From contig CAJUPT010000006.1 of the NCBI GenBank assembly GCA_910588405.1, positions 5,206 to 69,205 on the forward strand: a stretch of 64,000 nucleotides of DNA, given 5' to 3'. A program made the translations under genes and the position numbers. Under the pieces are notes generated by a model that saw only the letters and a program-made list of their open reading frames with translations, searched no databases and was not told the DNA's origin. Source of the DNA: an uncultured Lachnospiraceae bacterium. GTDB taxonomy: Bacteria > Bacillota > Clostridia > Lachnospirales > Lachnospiraceae. Below, in pieces: positions 53,821 to 63,356 of this stretch (position 1 is the stretch's first letter; the number at the start of each line of letters is the position of its first letter).

Positions 53821-56430
53821 TCACACATTCTCACTCCTGACCGCCTCTATAATATTCTTACGATTCAGCCTGCTCATTGAATACCCCATAATCAGCGCCA
53901 GCAGCAGGAATACCGCGGCTACGGAAATCAGGATGCCCTCCCAGGGCAGATAGAAAGAGGTCTCGATTCCCTGAGCCAGCGCCCGGTGAAATCCCACGGA
54001 TAACAGAAGCCCTGCGGGAATCCCGAACAGCAAAGCCTTTCCGCCGTAGAACAGTGTTTCAAGCCGGATCATCCGGCGAAATTCCCGTCCGGTCATGCCC
54101 ACGGAGCGGAGCATGGCGAACTCCCGGCCCCTCAGCTCCATATTGGTCGTAACCGTGTTAAAGATATTAGTCGCACCGATCAGGGTAATCACCGTGATAA
54201 AGCCGTAGAGGAAGATGGCGACCAGCAGATACATGGACTGGTTCTTCCGGTACTCCCTGGCCTGATTGCTGATATAAAAGTCATACTGGGACAGCTCCTG
54301 ACGGATCACTTCTTCCAGAGCGTCCGGCTCCTGGCAGCGGATATACACGCCGACGCCGCCGGACAGCAGCTCCTGATGCCGCTCCATCCAGTCGTCGCTG
54401 ACCACCAGATAAGCGCCGCCGTAGTGCCCCAGGCTCATGGGATGCTGATCGGTTGCCATGATCAACTCCAGCTCCACTTTTACGGTCTCTTCCTGCTCTT
54501 CCGCCCCTGTCTGTCCGCGGATCACGTCGCCTGGCTGATAATCGTACATCATGCCCTGATAATATTTGGAGGTTCCATTTTCCACAACCTTTTCCCGATA
54601 ATCCGCCACAAGAATAGCCCGATCCTTCGCTTCCTCCGGCGAAATGCCCAGCCTGCCGCAGTAAGCCCTGTAGCCGCTCTCTCCAATGGACACCAGAGAA
54701 AAGCATTCGACCTCATTTCCATAGGGAAATTGCCTGATATAGTCCTGGTTAAAGGGAATCTGTTCAGCCGGCACCGTAATGGTATGGCTCATTCTGCGCA
54801 CCTCCGCAGACTCCACACCGTCATAACCGGCGATTTCCACAGCTTTTTCATATACATCCTGACGATAGGCGCCGTCTCCGTTAATCCGCACGGCCAGCTG
54901 TTCGCCGTCCGTATCGTAGTAAACGCCGGTGGCCCGAAAAGCCAGTCCGGTAAAGGTAGTCAGCCCGATAAATACCGCCACGCTGGCTCCGATGGAAACG
55001 ACCGTAGTCCGGTATTTGCCCCTGGCCCTGCGCAGGTTTTTATAGGCGATCACGCCGCCGATGCCGAACAGCCGTCCCACAAACCTTGGGATGCGCACTT
55101 CTTTTCGGCGGATTCCTTCCTCTGTGCCGCTGCGGATCGCACTGATCGGAGACAGCCGTCCCGCTTTCCTGGCCGACTGGCCGGCGGACAGATAAAGGGT
55201 GATCCCTGACAGCAGCGCTGCCAGAAGCATGGCCGGAACGGACATTGTAAAAACAAGGGGAATCTCGACTACAAACTCCATCAGCCCTCCGATTGCCCCT
55301 ACGATCACCGCCGATGCCAGAATGCCGCACAGAATACCAATGGGAATCCCCCAGAGCCCCAGCGCCAGCGCTTCCAGATGTACCAGCCGCTTCCTTTGCT
55401 TCTTTGTGGCGCCCACGGAAGAGATCATCCCATACATCCGCATTTTCTCAGTCAATGCCATGGCAAAGCTGCTTCGGATACAGAATACGCTGGCCGCCAT
55501 AATCACCAGAATCGCCAGCGCCGCCATGCCATAGAGCATACGCTGCGCACCGCCGGAGAAAAGCATCAGCTGCCATTTCAGCAGCCAGATATTACAGGCG
55601 ACATTTGAAGATATTTGGGACACCTGCTGCTGCTCTTCTTTCGTCAGTTCTTCCATATCGGAATATTTCTGATACAGTTCCGGAGAGATCCCCATCAGCC
55701 CGGCAGTCACCTCCGTCCGGTTTCGCAGCCCCTTATCCGTATAAGTGGCATACAGATCCGCCGGCTCCTTACAGTTTTCCGCATCCAGCCAGATACAGGC
55801 GCTGTAGCTGCCAAAGGACGCATAATCCAGATTTCCCGGCTGCTCTATAATCCCCACTACCGTATAACGCTGACGATCCTGGGCACGGAACTGTTCTTCG
55901 TCTTTATAATAAGGATTCCCCGGCCCCAGCCGGTACCCTTCTCCCCCATCCCGGTAGCCTGTAACCAGCTCCAAGCTGTCGCCCACTCCAATGGCGCCCT
56001 TTGTGGCCGAAACCGCCTGCCTGCAAAGCGCCAGCTCTCCCGGCGCCTGGGGCAGACGTCCTTCAGCCAGATGAATCGCCGCGGCGGCGGCTCCGTTTTC
56101 GTCCATGGCATAGAGGTACAGGTAAGGCTTCTCCGGATTCTGGCTTTCCTCAAACAGCCCGTAGCCAGCCGCCCGGACATAGCCAAGCTTTTCGATATTC
56201 CGGTTTTCCTCAAAATATTTTCGGTTCTCCTGACTGACTCCCTCGAACCTGTAATGATAATCCCCGCTCTCCGACCTCTCATAAGCGATCAGAGACTCCC
56301 GGAAGCTTTCCGACATATTTGCGACGGCCGTAATCAGGGCGGTGGACAGGACGATACCGATAATTGTGACAATGGTACGCTTCGGGTTTAATTTCAGCGT
56401 CCGGAAAGTAAGCTTCTGTAATACGTCCAT
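53821..56430 (-). CDS. FtsX-like ABC transporter permease
   Basis: An 869-residue MacB/FtsX-type permease: an N-terminal helix (VTIIGIVLSTALITAVANMS), a large extracytoplasmic domain, three helices at about 320-450, a second extracytoplasmic domain, and three further helices at the C terminus with TNIFNTVTTNMELRGREFAM, a hallmark of the FtsX fold. With its ATPase partner it would extrude or sense peptides. The favoured ATG at 56430 follows GGGAGG by 7 bases. The longer frame from 56589 reads through the structured repeat (GAWEGSCGT) and is rejected. The ATPase gene lies just upstream. Confidence 0.88.
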   Translation of the reverse strand: MDVLQKLTFRTLKLNPKRTIVTIIGIVLSTALITAVANMSESFRESLIAYERSESGDYHYRFEGVSQENRKYFEENRNIEKLGYVRAAGYGLFEESQNPEKPYLYLYAMDENGAAAAAIHLAEGRLPQAPGELALCRQAVSATKGAIGVGDSLELVTGYRDGGEGYRLGPGNPYYKDEEQFRAQDRQRYTVVGIIEQPGNLDYASFGSYSACIWLDAENCKEPADLYATYTDKGLRNRTEVTAGLMGISPELYQKYSDMEELTKEEQQQVSQISSNVACNIWLLKWQLMLFSGGAQRMLYGMAALAILVIMAASVFCIRSSFAMALTEKMRMYGMISSVGATKKQRKRLVHLEALALGLWGIPIGILCGILASAVIVGAIGGLMEFVVEIPLVFTMSVPAMLLAALLSGITLYLSAGQSARKAGRLSPISAIRSGTEEGIRRKEVRIPRFVGRLFGIGGVIAYKNLRRARGKYRTTVVSIGASVAVFIGLTTFTGLAFRATGVYYDTDGEQLAVRINGDGAYRQDVYEKAVEIAGYDGVESAEVRRMSHTITVPAEQIPFNQDYIRQFPYGNEVECFSLVSIGESGYRAYCGRLGISPEEAKDRAILVADYREKVVENGTSKYYQGMMYDYQPGDVIRGQTGAEEQEETVKVELELIMATDQHPMSLGHYGGAYLVVSDDWMERHQELLSGGVGVYIRCQEPDALEEVIRQELSQYDFYISNQAREYRKNQSMYLLVAIFLYGFITVITLIGATNIFNTVTTNMELRGREFAMLRSVGMTGREFRRMIRLETLFYGGKALLFGIPAGLLLSVGFHRALAQGIETSFYLPWEGILISVAAVFLLLALIMGYSMSRLNRKNIIEAVRSENV

Positions 56431-56434
56431 GATA

Positions 56435-57250
56435 CTACCTCCCTTCATAATTACAGTTCCGCAGCTCCCCTCCCATGCCCCCTGACCTGGGAGCATTTCC
56501 AGCCACCGATGTGTCTGTAAATCCTCCCGGGGCCTGTACGGTATGCTGCTGTTTTTTTTGATTACAGTTCCGCAGCTCCCCTTCCCCATTTACAATCCGT
56601 CCGTCCTCAATTGTCAGCACCCGGTCTGCCTGCTTCGCGATCTCCAGGTTATGGGTGATCATAACGATGGTCTGTTTATATTTCCGGTTGGACATTTTCA
56701 GAAGGGCTACGATCTCGTCGCTGGCTTTGGAATCCAGGTTTCCGGTAGGCTCATCCGCCAGCAGGATGGCCGGCCTGGTGATCAGCGCCCGCCCGATCGC
56801 CGCCCGCTGCTGCTGTCCGCCGGACAGTTCGTTCGGCAGGTGTTTCAGCCGCCTGCTTAAGCCTAACGTCTCCGCCAGCTCCCGCAGATAACCGATGTCC
56901 GGCTTTCTCCCGTCCAGCTCGCAGGGCAGCGCCATATTTTCCTCCACATTCAGCACCGGAATCAGGTTATAAAACTGATAGATCAGTCCCACCTGCCGTC
57001 TGCGGAACACCGCCAGCCTGTCGTCATTCATCCGGTAAATATCTTCATCCTGTATGACCACACTGCCGGAGGTGGGGCGGTCCACCCCGCCCAGCATGTG
57101 GAGCAGCGTAGACTTGCCGCTGCCGGAGCTGCCTACGATAGCCACAAATTCTCCCTGCTCCACCGACAATGTCACATCGTCAACGGCGGTTACCTGATTC
57201 GTGCCTTTTCCATAGATTTTGGTCAGATGCCTGGTCTTCAAAATTTCCAT
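56435..57250 (-). CDS. ABC transporter ATPase (MacB/LolD-type) with repeat-encoded tail
   Basis: A 271-residue ATPase: Walker A VGSSGSGKSTLL, signature LSGGQQQR, Walker B AILLADEPTGNLD and the switch His in ITHN. It powers the FtsX-like permease encoded next to it. The conserved core ends at VLTIEDGRIVNGEGELRNCN. The last 45 or so residues are encoded by the structured repeat, which has the GELRNCN phrase twice, so the natural stop was lost or displaced by repeat insertion. The frame closes 4 bases before the permease ATG and overlaps its ribosome binding site. The ATG at 57250 follows AAAGGAACAACAGGCAT. Confidence 0.88.
   Translation of the reverse strand: MEILKTRHLTKIYGKGTNQVTAVDDVTLSVEQGEFVAIVGSSGSGKSTLLHMLGGVDRPTSGSVVIQDEDIYRMNDDRLAVFRRRQVGLIYQFYNLIPVLNVEENMALPCELDGRKPDIGYLRELAETLGLSRRLKHLPNELSGGQQQRAAIGRALITRPAILLADEPTGNLDSKASDEIVALLKMSNRKYKQTIVMITHNLEIAKQADRVLTIEDGRIVNGEGELRNCNQKKQQHTVQAPGGFTDTSVAGNAPRSGGMGGELRNCNYEGR
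56452..56593 (-). repeat. Structured leader repeat (one full copy plus one partial)
   Basis: A full 111-bp unit starts at 56452 and a partial unit at 56563. The AAATCCTCCC stem arm and the apical CAG/CTG and CAC/GTG pairs are kept. The T-stretch between units is longer than in other arrays. It covers both the 3' end of the ATPase gene and the leader of the permease gene. Confidence 0.88.
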
Positions 57251-57432
57251 ATGCCTGTTGTTCCTTTCTGCCGTGATATTGCTGAAAAACATTTCCATCT
57301 GTTTCGTTTACTTTTGCTTTTCTACAATGTACACGGTGAAAATGACATTCCGGTGACATTTTCAAAATAAAACTCCAGGAAAATCAGGATGTCCGTACCA
57401 TTCAGCTTTTCAGATTACATTCCTGAATCTTC

Positions 57433-59069
57433 ATGCGCAAAATAATAAACCATCTTTATGTGATCGGGCAAGTGGGATACCATGTAAACACAAAGCGAGT
57501 TTATTTGGATGATTTTGTAAATTTTTTTCACGTACGCTTGAAAAAAGGCATCTTTTCCCAGATGTTCCACTACATGAAAAACACCGGGCTTCCTTACACC
57601 ACCCTGGAGCGAGACGGACTGCTGTCCCACTTTCATGTACATATATCGCCCATTTACTACCTGCTGCTGCCTTTTTATTGCCTGTCGCCCGTGCCTGCCA
57701 CCCTGCAGATCCTCCAGGCTGTGGTTATCGCGTCGGCACTTATTCCTTTATGGAAGCTGGACAGGCATTATGGACTGGCGCCCTTTCAGCGGATGCTTTT
57801 ATGCACCCCGCTGCTTTTGTGGCTGTTTTACGGCATCGCCAGGAGAAACAGCCGGCTCACTGCCGCCGCCGCGCTGCTGACCATGCTGGTCAAGGAAGAC
57901 GCGCCGGTCTATGTGGCCTGTACCTCCCTATGGCTGCTGGCCGACTCCCTATCCCGTTACAGCCGAAACAATTATGATCCAAAACGTCATGATAAATACT
58001 GTCAAAACCGTGACGCTCATAAACTTCCTCGTCGGATTGACCGCTATACTGCACCGTCTGACCGCTGGGACATGATCGCCGGCGGCATAATGCTGTCCGC
58101 CTCCCTGGCATACTTTTTCGCCGTAACCAATTACCTCTCCGTTTATGGTAACGGTCTGATGACCGCCCGTTACGACAATCTTATCACCGAGACCGCCTCT
58201 CCGTTTACTTCCTTAATAACAACGATTTTTCTCTGCCCTATGAAGGTCGTCTATGAATGCGCCGACCCAGATAAACTGTGGTTTATCGCCGTCACAATCC
58301 TGCCGCTGCTGGGTCTGCCTTTTTAACGCGGCGCTGGGAACGGTATCTGCTGCTGATCCCCTATGTCCTGCTCAACCTGATGCCGGATTATGCCTACCAG
58401 CATAATGTCTTTTTTCAGTATGTTTTTGGCTCTGCCGCCTGTCTTGTATATCTGACCGTCCTAAATCTGACGGATTTGCGGCAGAAAGCCATAGGGCCAT
58501 ATACCGCCGCATGGACCGCCGACATACCGACTGGCCCTTCCTCAACTGCCGGTACGCTGATTTCCTCCTCAGCGACCGCCGAGGCATTATCGGCCTCCTC
58601 CACAGCTACCGTGATATTAACTGCCGCCGTTGCCGTTTGTGCCGTCTGCTTTGTCACAACCATCGTACCCAGAGCGGTCAGCTATCCTTCTCGGTATGTC
58701 AACAATCGGGATGATTATCAGGAACTGCGCCACACCCTCTCCCGGATTCCTGACGAAGCGTCCGTAACAGCCTCCGCCTTTTACTCTACCTTCCTCTCTC
58801 AAAGAGATATTCTGTACGATATTCATTACGCTTCCAGAGAACACCTGCTGAGCACGGAATTTGTGGTACTGGACCCTGCTTCGGAAAATGATTTGAAACG
58901 ATATGCCGGAGACGGAAAAACGGGGTATGAAGGAGTGATCGAGCTGTTAAATAAAAACGACTACCAATTATATATAAAAATACGCGGAACTGTTGAGATC
59001 TACCGCCGGTCTCAACTCTCTTTGCCAGATAATCTTAATCAATACAATCCATTTACTCAAAATGAATGA
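57433..59069 (+). pseudogene. Decayed DUF2079 membrane protein gene
   Basis: The first frame (57433-58326) reads GIFSQMFHYMKNTGLPYTTL and LLSHFHVHISPIYYLLLPFY, typical of the DUF2079 multi-pass membrane family. It ends early at GLPF because of a short T-run (5 T where 6 would continue the frame). The second frame (58278-59069) continues with LTRRWERYLLLIPYVLLNLM and runs to the C terminus. The N terminus is also incomplete, and the centre (around LDRHYGLAPFQR to RLTAAAALLTMLVKEDAP) appears shortened. A single-base homopolymer shift could be a sequencing error, but the missing parts suggest real decay. The two last codons overlap the cyclase gene, which runs in the opposite direction. Confidence 0.78.
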
Positions 59070-60577
59070 TTGAATGATCTGATTAGCTTAAAAGCTGCTT
59101 CAAGTGTGCGTTTAAAGTCAGGTACGCTTTCGCTATATTCTCTTTCCACATTGTCTAAATCCGCTTCTGAAATCCACCTCACCTCCGTATGCTTCTTTGT
59201 TGGCATAAAATCAGCAGGATCATAGTCCGTAATGATTTCCGCTAAAACAATGATTCCTTTATCCGTTTTATCCGGTTGGGAGGAACGCGCGATCTGATAT
59301 AACGCAATGGGTATCGGCTCTTTTATCTCTCTGGTTTCATCCAATACCGGCTCAACATCAATCTGAAAATCCTCCTTATATTCTTCTTTGATCTTTTCCG
59401 CTATACTTTTGTTTATATCGGCTTTCGCACAGCCAAATTCCCACTCGCCTTTATGCTTTTCTCTTGTATTCTGCCTCTTCGCGACTAAGATTCTGATATC
59501 GTCCCCGCATTTTTTAAAGCAAACCGCAACACAATGAATCTGCATTAACTCCGTATTTATATATTTTGTCTGATCGTGGATTGCTTCTTTAATCAACCGC
59601 TGCAGACGCTTTACTTTTTCACCAAGACTTCTGTCCTGTAATATTTTATTCAATGCGTAATAAGTATCCGTGTACATTCTGTCATCACGAATAATACGTT
59701 CCCTGTTTTTCGGATCGCGATTATCATAATACTCTTTTATTAATTCACTTTCTTCACTTGCGTCAAAAGTAAAACTTTCTTCCAGTTGAATCTCTTTCTT
59801 ATAAAACTCCAAATACGCTTTCGGATCGTGATACCAGATGACCGGATAAAGCTTTTCCTTCCATACCCCCTTTAATTTTCGGTAGGTAACAATATGTAAA
59901 TACGGCAGGTTCTCTGTTTTCTGAGAAATCAGATAAGCCAGTTCATAGCTCAGAACCATTCGTCCATCCTGCGTTTGCTTCGAAATCCGAAATCCGGTGT
60001 CAATGTCGTTTCCCAGAAATTCAAATATATCATATCCCTCCTGAGATTGATAACGCTCGAAAATATTATCAGCATTATCCTGACAGATATCATCATTACT
60101 GATATCTCCCACATCGTTCACCGCCGCTATCCAGGCCGTGGTTTTTAAGGACAGAATATTTTGCAGCTTCATCATATTAAAATTGTGATCCGATTTAAAA
60201 AATTTTCCCTTTTTCAGTTTATAGATCGTAGCAATCATAATACCAAAAATCTTACTTATATACTCCCGTAATTCCTCCTCGTCCCGTATCTTAATAATAA
60301 AAATCGCTTCGTCTCCCAAAACTCTCCACATTTCAGAGCCGTTAATATAATTGCGCACATCCTCTCTTAATTCCTTAAATAACAGATTAAGCACCTGCGC
60401 CCAGCCAAAATAATTAATTGTCTTGTAAGAAGTCGAATTTACAATATCAAAAGAAAAGAACAGTACGACGTCCGCCTTATTATTGAGCAGACGTCTTTCT
60501 GTTCTTTTCTCATTATTTGACAATGCGTCTATCTGATTTGACAGCGACTGTAAAAGCTCCGTATTTTTTTCTACCAT
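59057..60577 (-). CDS. Nucleotidyl-cyclase-like / degenerate Nudix fusion protein
   Basis: A 506-residue protein. Residues about 35-240 resemble a class III nucleotidyl cyclase catalytic domain: FFSFDIVNSTSYK with the first metal-binding Asp at 44, MWRVLGDEAIFI with the second at 89, and NDIDTGFRI with the transition-state Arg at 196. The purine-specifying Lys position before the second Asp reads WRVLGD. Residues about 345-500 have a Nudix fold (CVAVCFKKCGDDIRILVAKR then WEFGCAK), but the REUxEE part reads EKIKEE, so hydrolysis is doubtful and a ligand-binding role is likely. Its ATG overlaps the ImmA/IrrE gene stop, so the two are translationally coupled. Whether it makes cAMP, cGMP or a pyrimidine cyclic nucleotide is unknown. 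Confidence 0.72.
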   Translation of the reverse strand: MVEKNTELLQSLSNQIDALSNNEKRTERRLLNNKADVVLFFSFDIVNSTSYKTINYFGWAQVLNLLFKELREDVRNYINGSEMWRVLGDEAIFIIKIRDEEELREYISKIFGIMIATIYKLKKGKFFKSDHNFNMMKLQNILSLKTTAWIAAVNDVGDISNDDICQDNADNIFERYQSQEGYDIFEFLGNDIDTGFRISKQTQDGRMVLSYELAYLISQKTENLPYLHIVTYRKLKGVWKEKLYPVIWYHDPKAYLEFYKKEIQLEESFTFDASEESELIKEYYDNRDPKNRERIIRDDRMYTDTYYALNKILQDRSLGEKVKRLQRLIKEAIHDQTKYINTELMQIHCVAVCFKKCGDDIRILVAKRQNTREKHKGEWEFGCAKADINKSIAEKIKEEYKEDFQIDVEPVLDETREIKEPIPIALYQIARSSQPDKTDKGIIVLAEIITDYDPADFMPTKKHTEVRWISEADLDNVEREYSESVPDFKRTLEAAFKLIRSFNHSF

Positions 60578-61101
60578 TCTAAATACCCCAGCCATTTTCC
60601 CCTGTTTGCGGCGGCATCCACTGAAACATGAAAATATTTGGCCACTTCAGACGTATTCACTATATTTCCTTTTGTATATTTATCCATAATCCTTTTATAT
60701 TCTTTTCGGGGCATTAAAAAGGCCGCCGCGAATTCATTTGCCTGATATTCCGATGTTGAATTACCCGTACGGTAATACTTCACATCATCCTGAGCGCGCC
60801 ATTTCTTTTCATTACTCTGAAAACCCATATGCAAAAAGAGATGTCCTAACTCATGGGCTATCGTGAAATTTTTACGCTCTTCGGTTTGAAAAGGAGATAT
60901 TTCTATACTGAAAGAATCGGGACCGGTTTTTTTTATCTTTCCATCCGAGAAACCGGTCAGCAGCTCATTTTCAACAACGGTTCCTCCTATACTTTCTACT
61001 ACTTGATCAATATCACTGATAGGCGTCCGAATGTCATATAGCTTATGAATTGCATCAGCCATATCATTAATAAGCGTTTTTACCTCGCTATTCAATGCCA
61101 T
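60571..61101 (-). CDS. ImmA/IrrE-family metallopeptidase
   Basis: A 176-residue zinc peptidase. The HExxH site is AHELGHLFLH at about 88-97, with a downstream Glu in SEYQANEFAAAFLMP that completes the ligand set (EFAAAFLMP is a family hallmark). ImmA cleaves phage or ICE repressors and IrrE activates DNA-repair regulation, in both cases by proteolysis of an HTH repressor. There is no HTH partner here; the next gene is the cyclase-Nudix fusion, overlapping by 7 bases. The ATG at 61101 is favoured over a GTG at 61122. A TATAAT-type -10 (61134-61139, minus strand) lies upstream. Confidence 0.88.
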   Translation of the reverse strand: MALNSEVKTLINDMADAIHKLYDIRTPISDIDQVVESIGGTVVENELLTGFSDGKIKKTGPDSFSIEISPFQTEERKNFTIAHELGHLFLHMGFQSNEKKWRAQDDVKYYRTGNSTSEYQANEFAAAFLMPRKEYKRIMDKYTKGNIVNTSEVAKYFHVSVDAAANRGKWLGYLEW

Positions 61102-61359
61102 ATTAACACCGCCTTTCCTCACTTTACCGGATCATTATATGATATTTTCGACTAAAAATCTATATTTTTATCACTTTTCCCATAAAAAATCTGCTGGATT
61201 TATAATACTTGGCTTCGGGTTTCACTGCTCAGAATTACCACAAGTGTTTTAACCGGATATGAGATACTGATCTGCACTTATACCTTACCATATTTTTACT
61301 TTACATGCAAGCGAATATTGCGATCTTCTTCAAATTTATTTAAAAATCCATCCTTTCTC

Positions 61360-62601
61360 TCACTCCGCCCCCTGCTTCAAAAACCGCATCCGCATCAGCG
61401 TCCCCTCCCCGGGCTTCGAAGTCACGGTCAGATACCCGTTCTGCCGTTCAATAATCTCCTTCGCCAGAGAAAGACCGATTCCGGTACTGTCTTCGCCGGC
61501 ATAAGGACTGCGGTAGAAACGCTGAAAAATATACTTTTGCTCCTCCGGCGTCATACCCTGTCCGAAGTCCCGGACGGAAATGGCGGTATAAACCGCGTTG
61601 TCCTCCGCAGTCAGCACCACCCGGCCGCCTGACGGACTGTGCTCGATGGCGTTTTTCACGATATTGGACAAAGCCTCCGCAAGCCAGCTTTCATCCCCTG
61701 TCAAAAAAATACCCGGCTTTGCACGAAGCTCCAGACCAACCTGTTTCCACTCCGCCAGAATCTCCAGCCGTTCCGCTACCTGTTCCAGCAGCTGTCCCAC
61801 ATTAAGCCGCTGACGATGAAATTCCACCACCCCGGCATCTAGCCTCGACAGCTTTAGCATAACCGCCGCAAGCCAGCTGACGCGGGACAGCTGATTGGTG
61901 ATTTCCCCCAGAAACTTCTGCCGGGTTTCCTCCCCCATATTCGGACTGTCCGTCAGATTATCTAACAGAATCATCACGGAGGTTAAGGGCGTTTTCAGCT
62001 GATGAGAAATGTCTGAGACGGAATCCGCCAGCGCCTTTTTCTGCCCGCAGGCCCTCTCGGCGCTCTCCCGCAGCGTCACGGTCACCTTATACAGCTCATT
62101 TTTTAAGCCGCTCAGCTCATCCACATCATTGGTATCGATCTCCAGGCTGTAATCTCCCCGCTGCACGCTGCGGATGTATTCCGCCAGATGGTCGATCTGC
62201 CTTTGCCGCCCCTTCAGATAACAGACAAGAAACGCTGCGGTTCCGCCGGAAACCAAAACCATAAGCAGCGTAGCCCATCGTCTCAGGCTTCGCTGCTGTC
62301 CCGCCAGATCGACAGACAAAGCCTGATCCCGGAAAATACCATACCGGGTCAGCAGCTCATCTCCTTTCAGAGCCTCTCCTTCCTGGTTCAGCAGCGCAAT
62401 CCATTCCTGTTCCTCCACGTCAGGATACCGCGCCATCACCTGCTCCAAAAGCCGGGCCGCCGCCATATGGCTTTCCTCATTCATCCTGGAAAATCTGAAA
62501 TTTAAATAAAAATTTAAAATCAAAATGCTGCCCAGCATCAAAACAAGGCAGCTTACGGTCAGTTCTTTCAAATTCTTATTTCGTGTCCAAACACCGGTCA
62601 T
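61360..62601 (-). CDS. Sensor histidine kinase
   Basis: A 413-residue membrane kinase: helix 1 at about 13-36, a short extracytoplasmic loop, helix 2 at about 101-120, a HAMP-like linker, and the H box SDISHQLKTPLTSVMILLDN with the phosphorylated His. N, G1 and G2 boxes are NIVKNAIEHSP, VRDFGQGM and STGIGLSLAKEI. It phosphorylates the response regulator encoded upstream, 53 bases away. AGGAGG lies 7 bases before the ATG at 62601. The ABC transporter it would be expected to control is 4 kb downstream, past the DUF2079 and ImmA genes. Confidence 0.92.
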   Translation of the reverse strand: MTGVWTRNKNLKELTVSCLVLMLGSILILNFYLNFRFSRMNEESHMAAARLLEQVMARYPDVEEQEWIALLNQEGEALKGDELLTRYGIFRDQALSVDLAGQQRSLRRWATLLMVLVSGGTAAFLVCYLKGRQRQIDHLAEYIRSVQRGDYSLEIDTNDVDELSGLKNELYKVTVTLRESAERACGQKKALADSVSDISHQLKTPLTSVMILLDNLTDSPNMGEETRQKFLGEITNQLSRVSWLAAVMLKLSRLDAGVVEFHRQRLNVGQLLEQVAERLEILAEWKQVGLELRAKPGIFLTGDESWLAEALSNIVKNAIEHSPSGGRVVLTAEDNAVYTAISVRDFGQGMTPEEQKYIFQRFYRSPYAGEDSTGIGLSLAKEIIERQNGYLTVTSKPGEGTLMRMRFLKQGAE

Positions 62602-62654
62602 GACGGCTCCTCCTTTGACATACCAGATCAAACACAAAAATATACTTTAACGCA

Positions 62655-63323
62655 TCACGATTCCAGCCGATATCCCATGCCCCGGACCGTTTTCAGAAAA
62701 CGTCCTTCTTTATCCCCGATCTTTTCCCGAATCCGCTTAATGGTTACGGAAAGGGTATTGTCATTGACAAAGCTGCCCGAGGCGTCCCAGATCAGGGAAA
62801 GAATTTCCTCCCTGGTAAATAATTTGGACGGATGGTTCATCATAATATTGAGTATCTTATATTCCAGACGGGTCAGCGGCACGGGAAGCTCCTGACCGTC
62901 CACATACACTTTCGTCATCTCCGTGTCCATTTTCACCGAACCGCAGTAGAGAACCTTGCTGACATGGCCCCGGCGGCGCAGCACGTTTTTGATCCTGGAT
63001 ATCAGCTCCCGGTTCCGGAAGGGCTTAATGATATAATCGTCCGCTCCCAGATCAAAGGCCCGTACCACCGCCTGCTCCTCCTCTCTGGCCGTAAGAAAAA
63101 TCACCGGCAGCTCCTGCTCCCTGCTGATTTTGCTCCACAGCCGGAAACCGTCGCCGTCAGGCAGCGAGATATCCAGAAGGGCCAGATCATACCGCTCCCG
63201 GATAACCGCCCTTTCTGCTTCCGCCGCCGTACGGGCGGTGTCAAACCGGAAGCCCTCCTCCTGCAGCAGATATTCCAGTCCCAGTATAATCGACTCATTG
63301 TCCTCAATCAAAAGAAGCTTCAT
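62655..63323 (-). CDS. OmpR-family response regulator
   Basis: A 222-residue regulator with a receiver domain (phospho-acceptor Asp51 in LLDISLPDGDGF, conserved Lys in IIKPF) and a winged-helix OmpR/PhoB DNA-binding domain (VPLTRLEYKILNIMMNHPSK, VNDNTLSVTIKRIREKIG). It is the cognate partner of the kinase encoded downstream. A GGGGAGACGG box precedes the ATG at 63323. The gene upstream at 63357 is in the same direction with a 33-bp spacer and is probably part of the operon. Confidence 0.93.
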   Translation of the reverse strand: MKLLLIEDNESIILGLEYLLQEEGFRFDTARTAAEAERAVIRERYDLALLDISLPDGDGFRLWSKISREQELPVIFLTAREEEQAVVRAFDLGADDYIIKPFRNRELISRIKNVLRRRGHVSKVLYCGSVKMDTEMTKVYVDGQELPVPLTRLEYKILNIMMNHPSKLFTREEILSLIWDASGSFVNDNTLSVTIKRIREKIGDKEGRFLKTVRGMGYRLES

Positions 63324-63356
63324 TTCCGTCTCCCCTGCGGCCCAAACAATTGAAAC

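Noticed and set aside
56431..56589. Longer N terminus of the FtsX-like permease
   Set aside because: It is encoded by the repeat and by the end of the ATPase gene, and GGGAGG directly precedes the ATG at 56430.
59057..61101. Standard Pycsar anti-phage system
   Set aside because: The cyclase-like domain fits in outline, but it is fused to a Nudix-like domain and no TM, TIR or other Pycsar effector gene follows.
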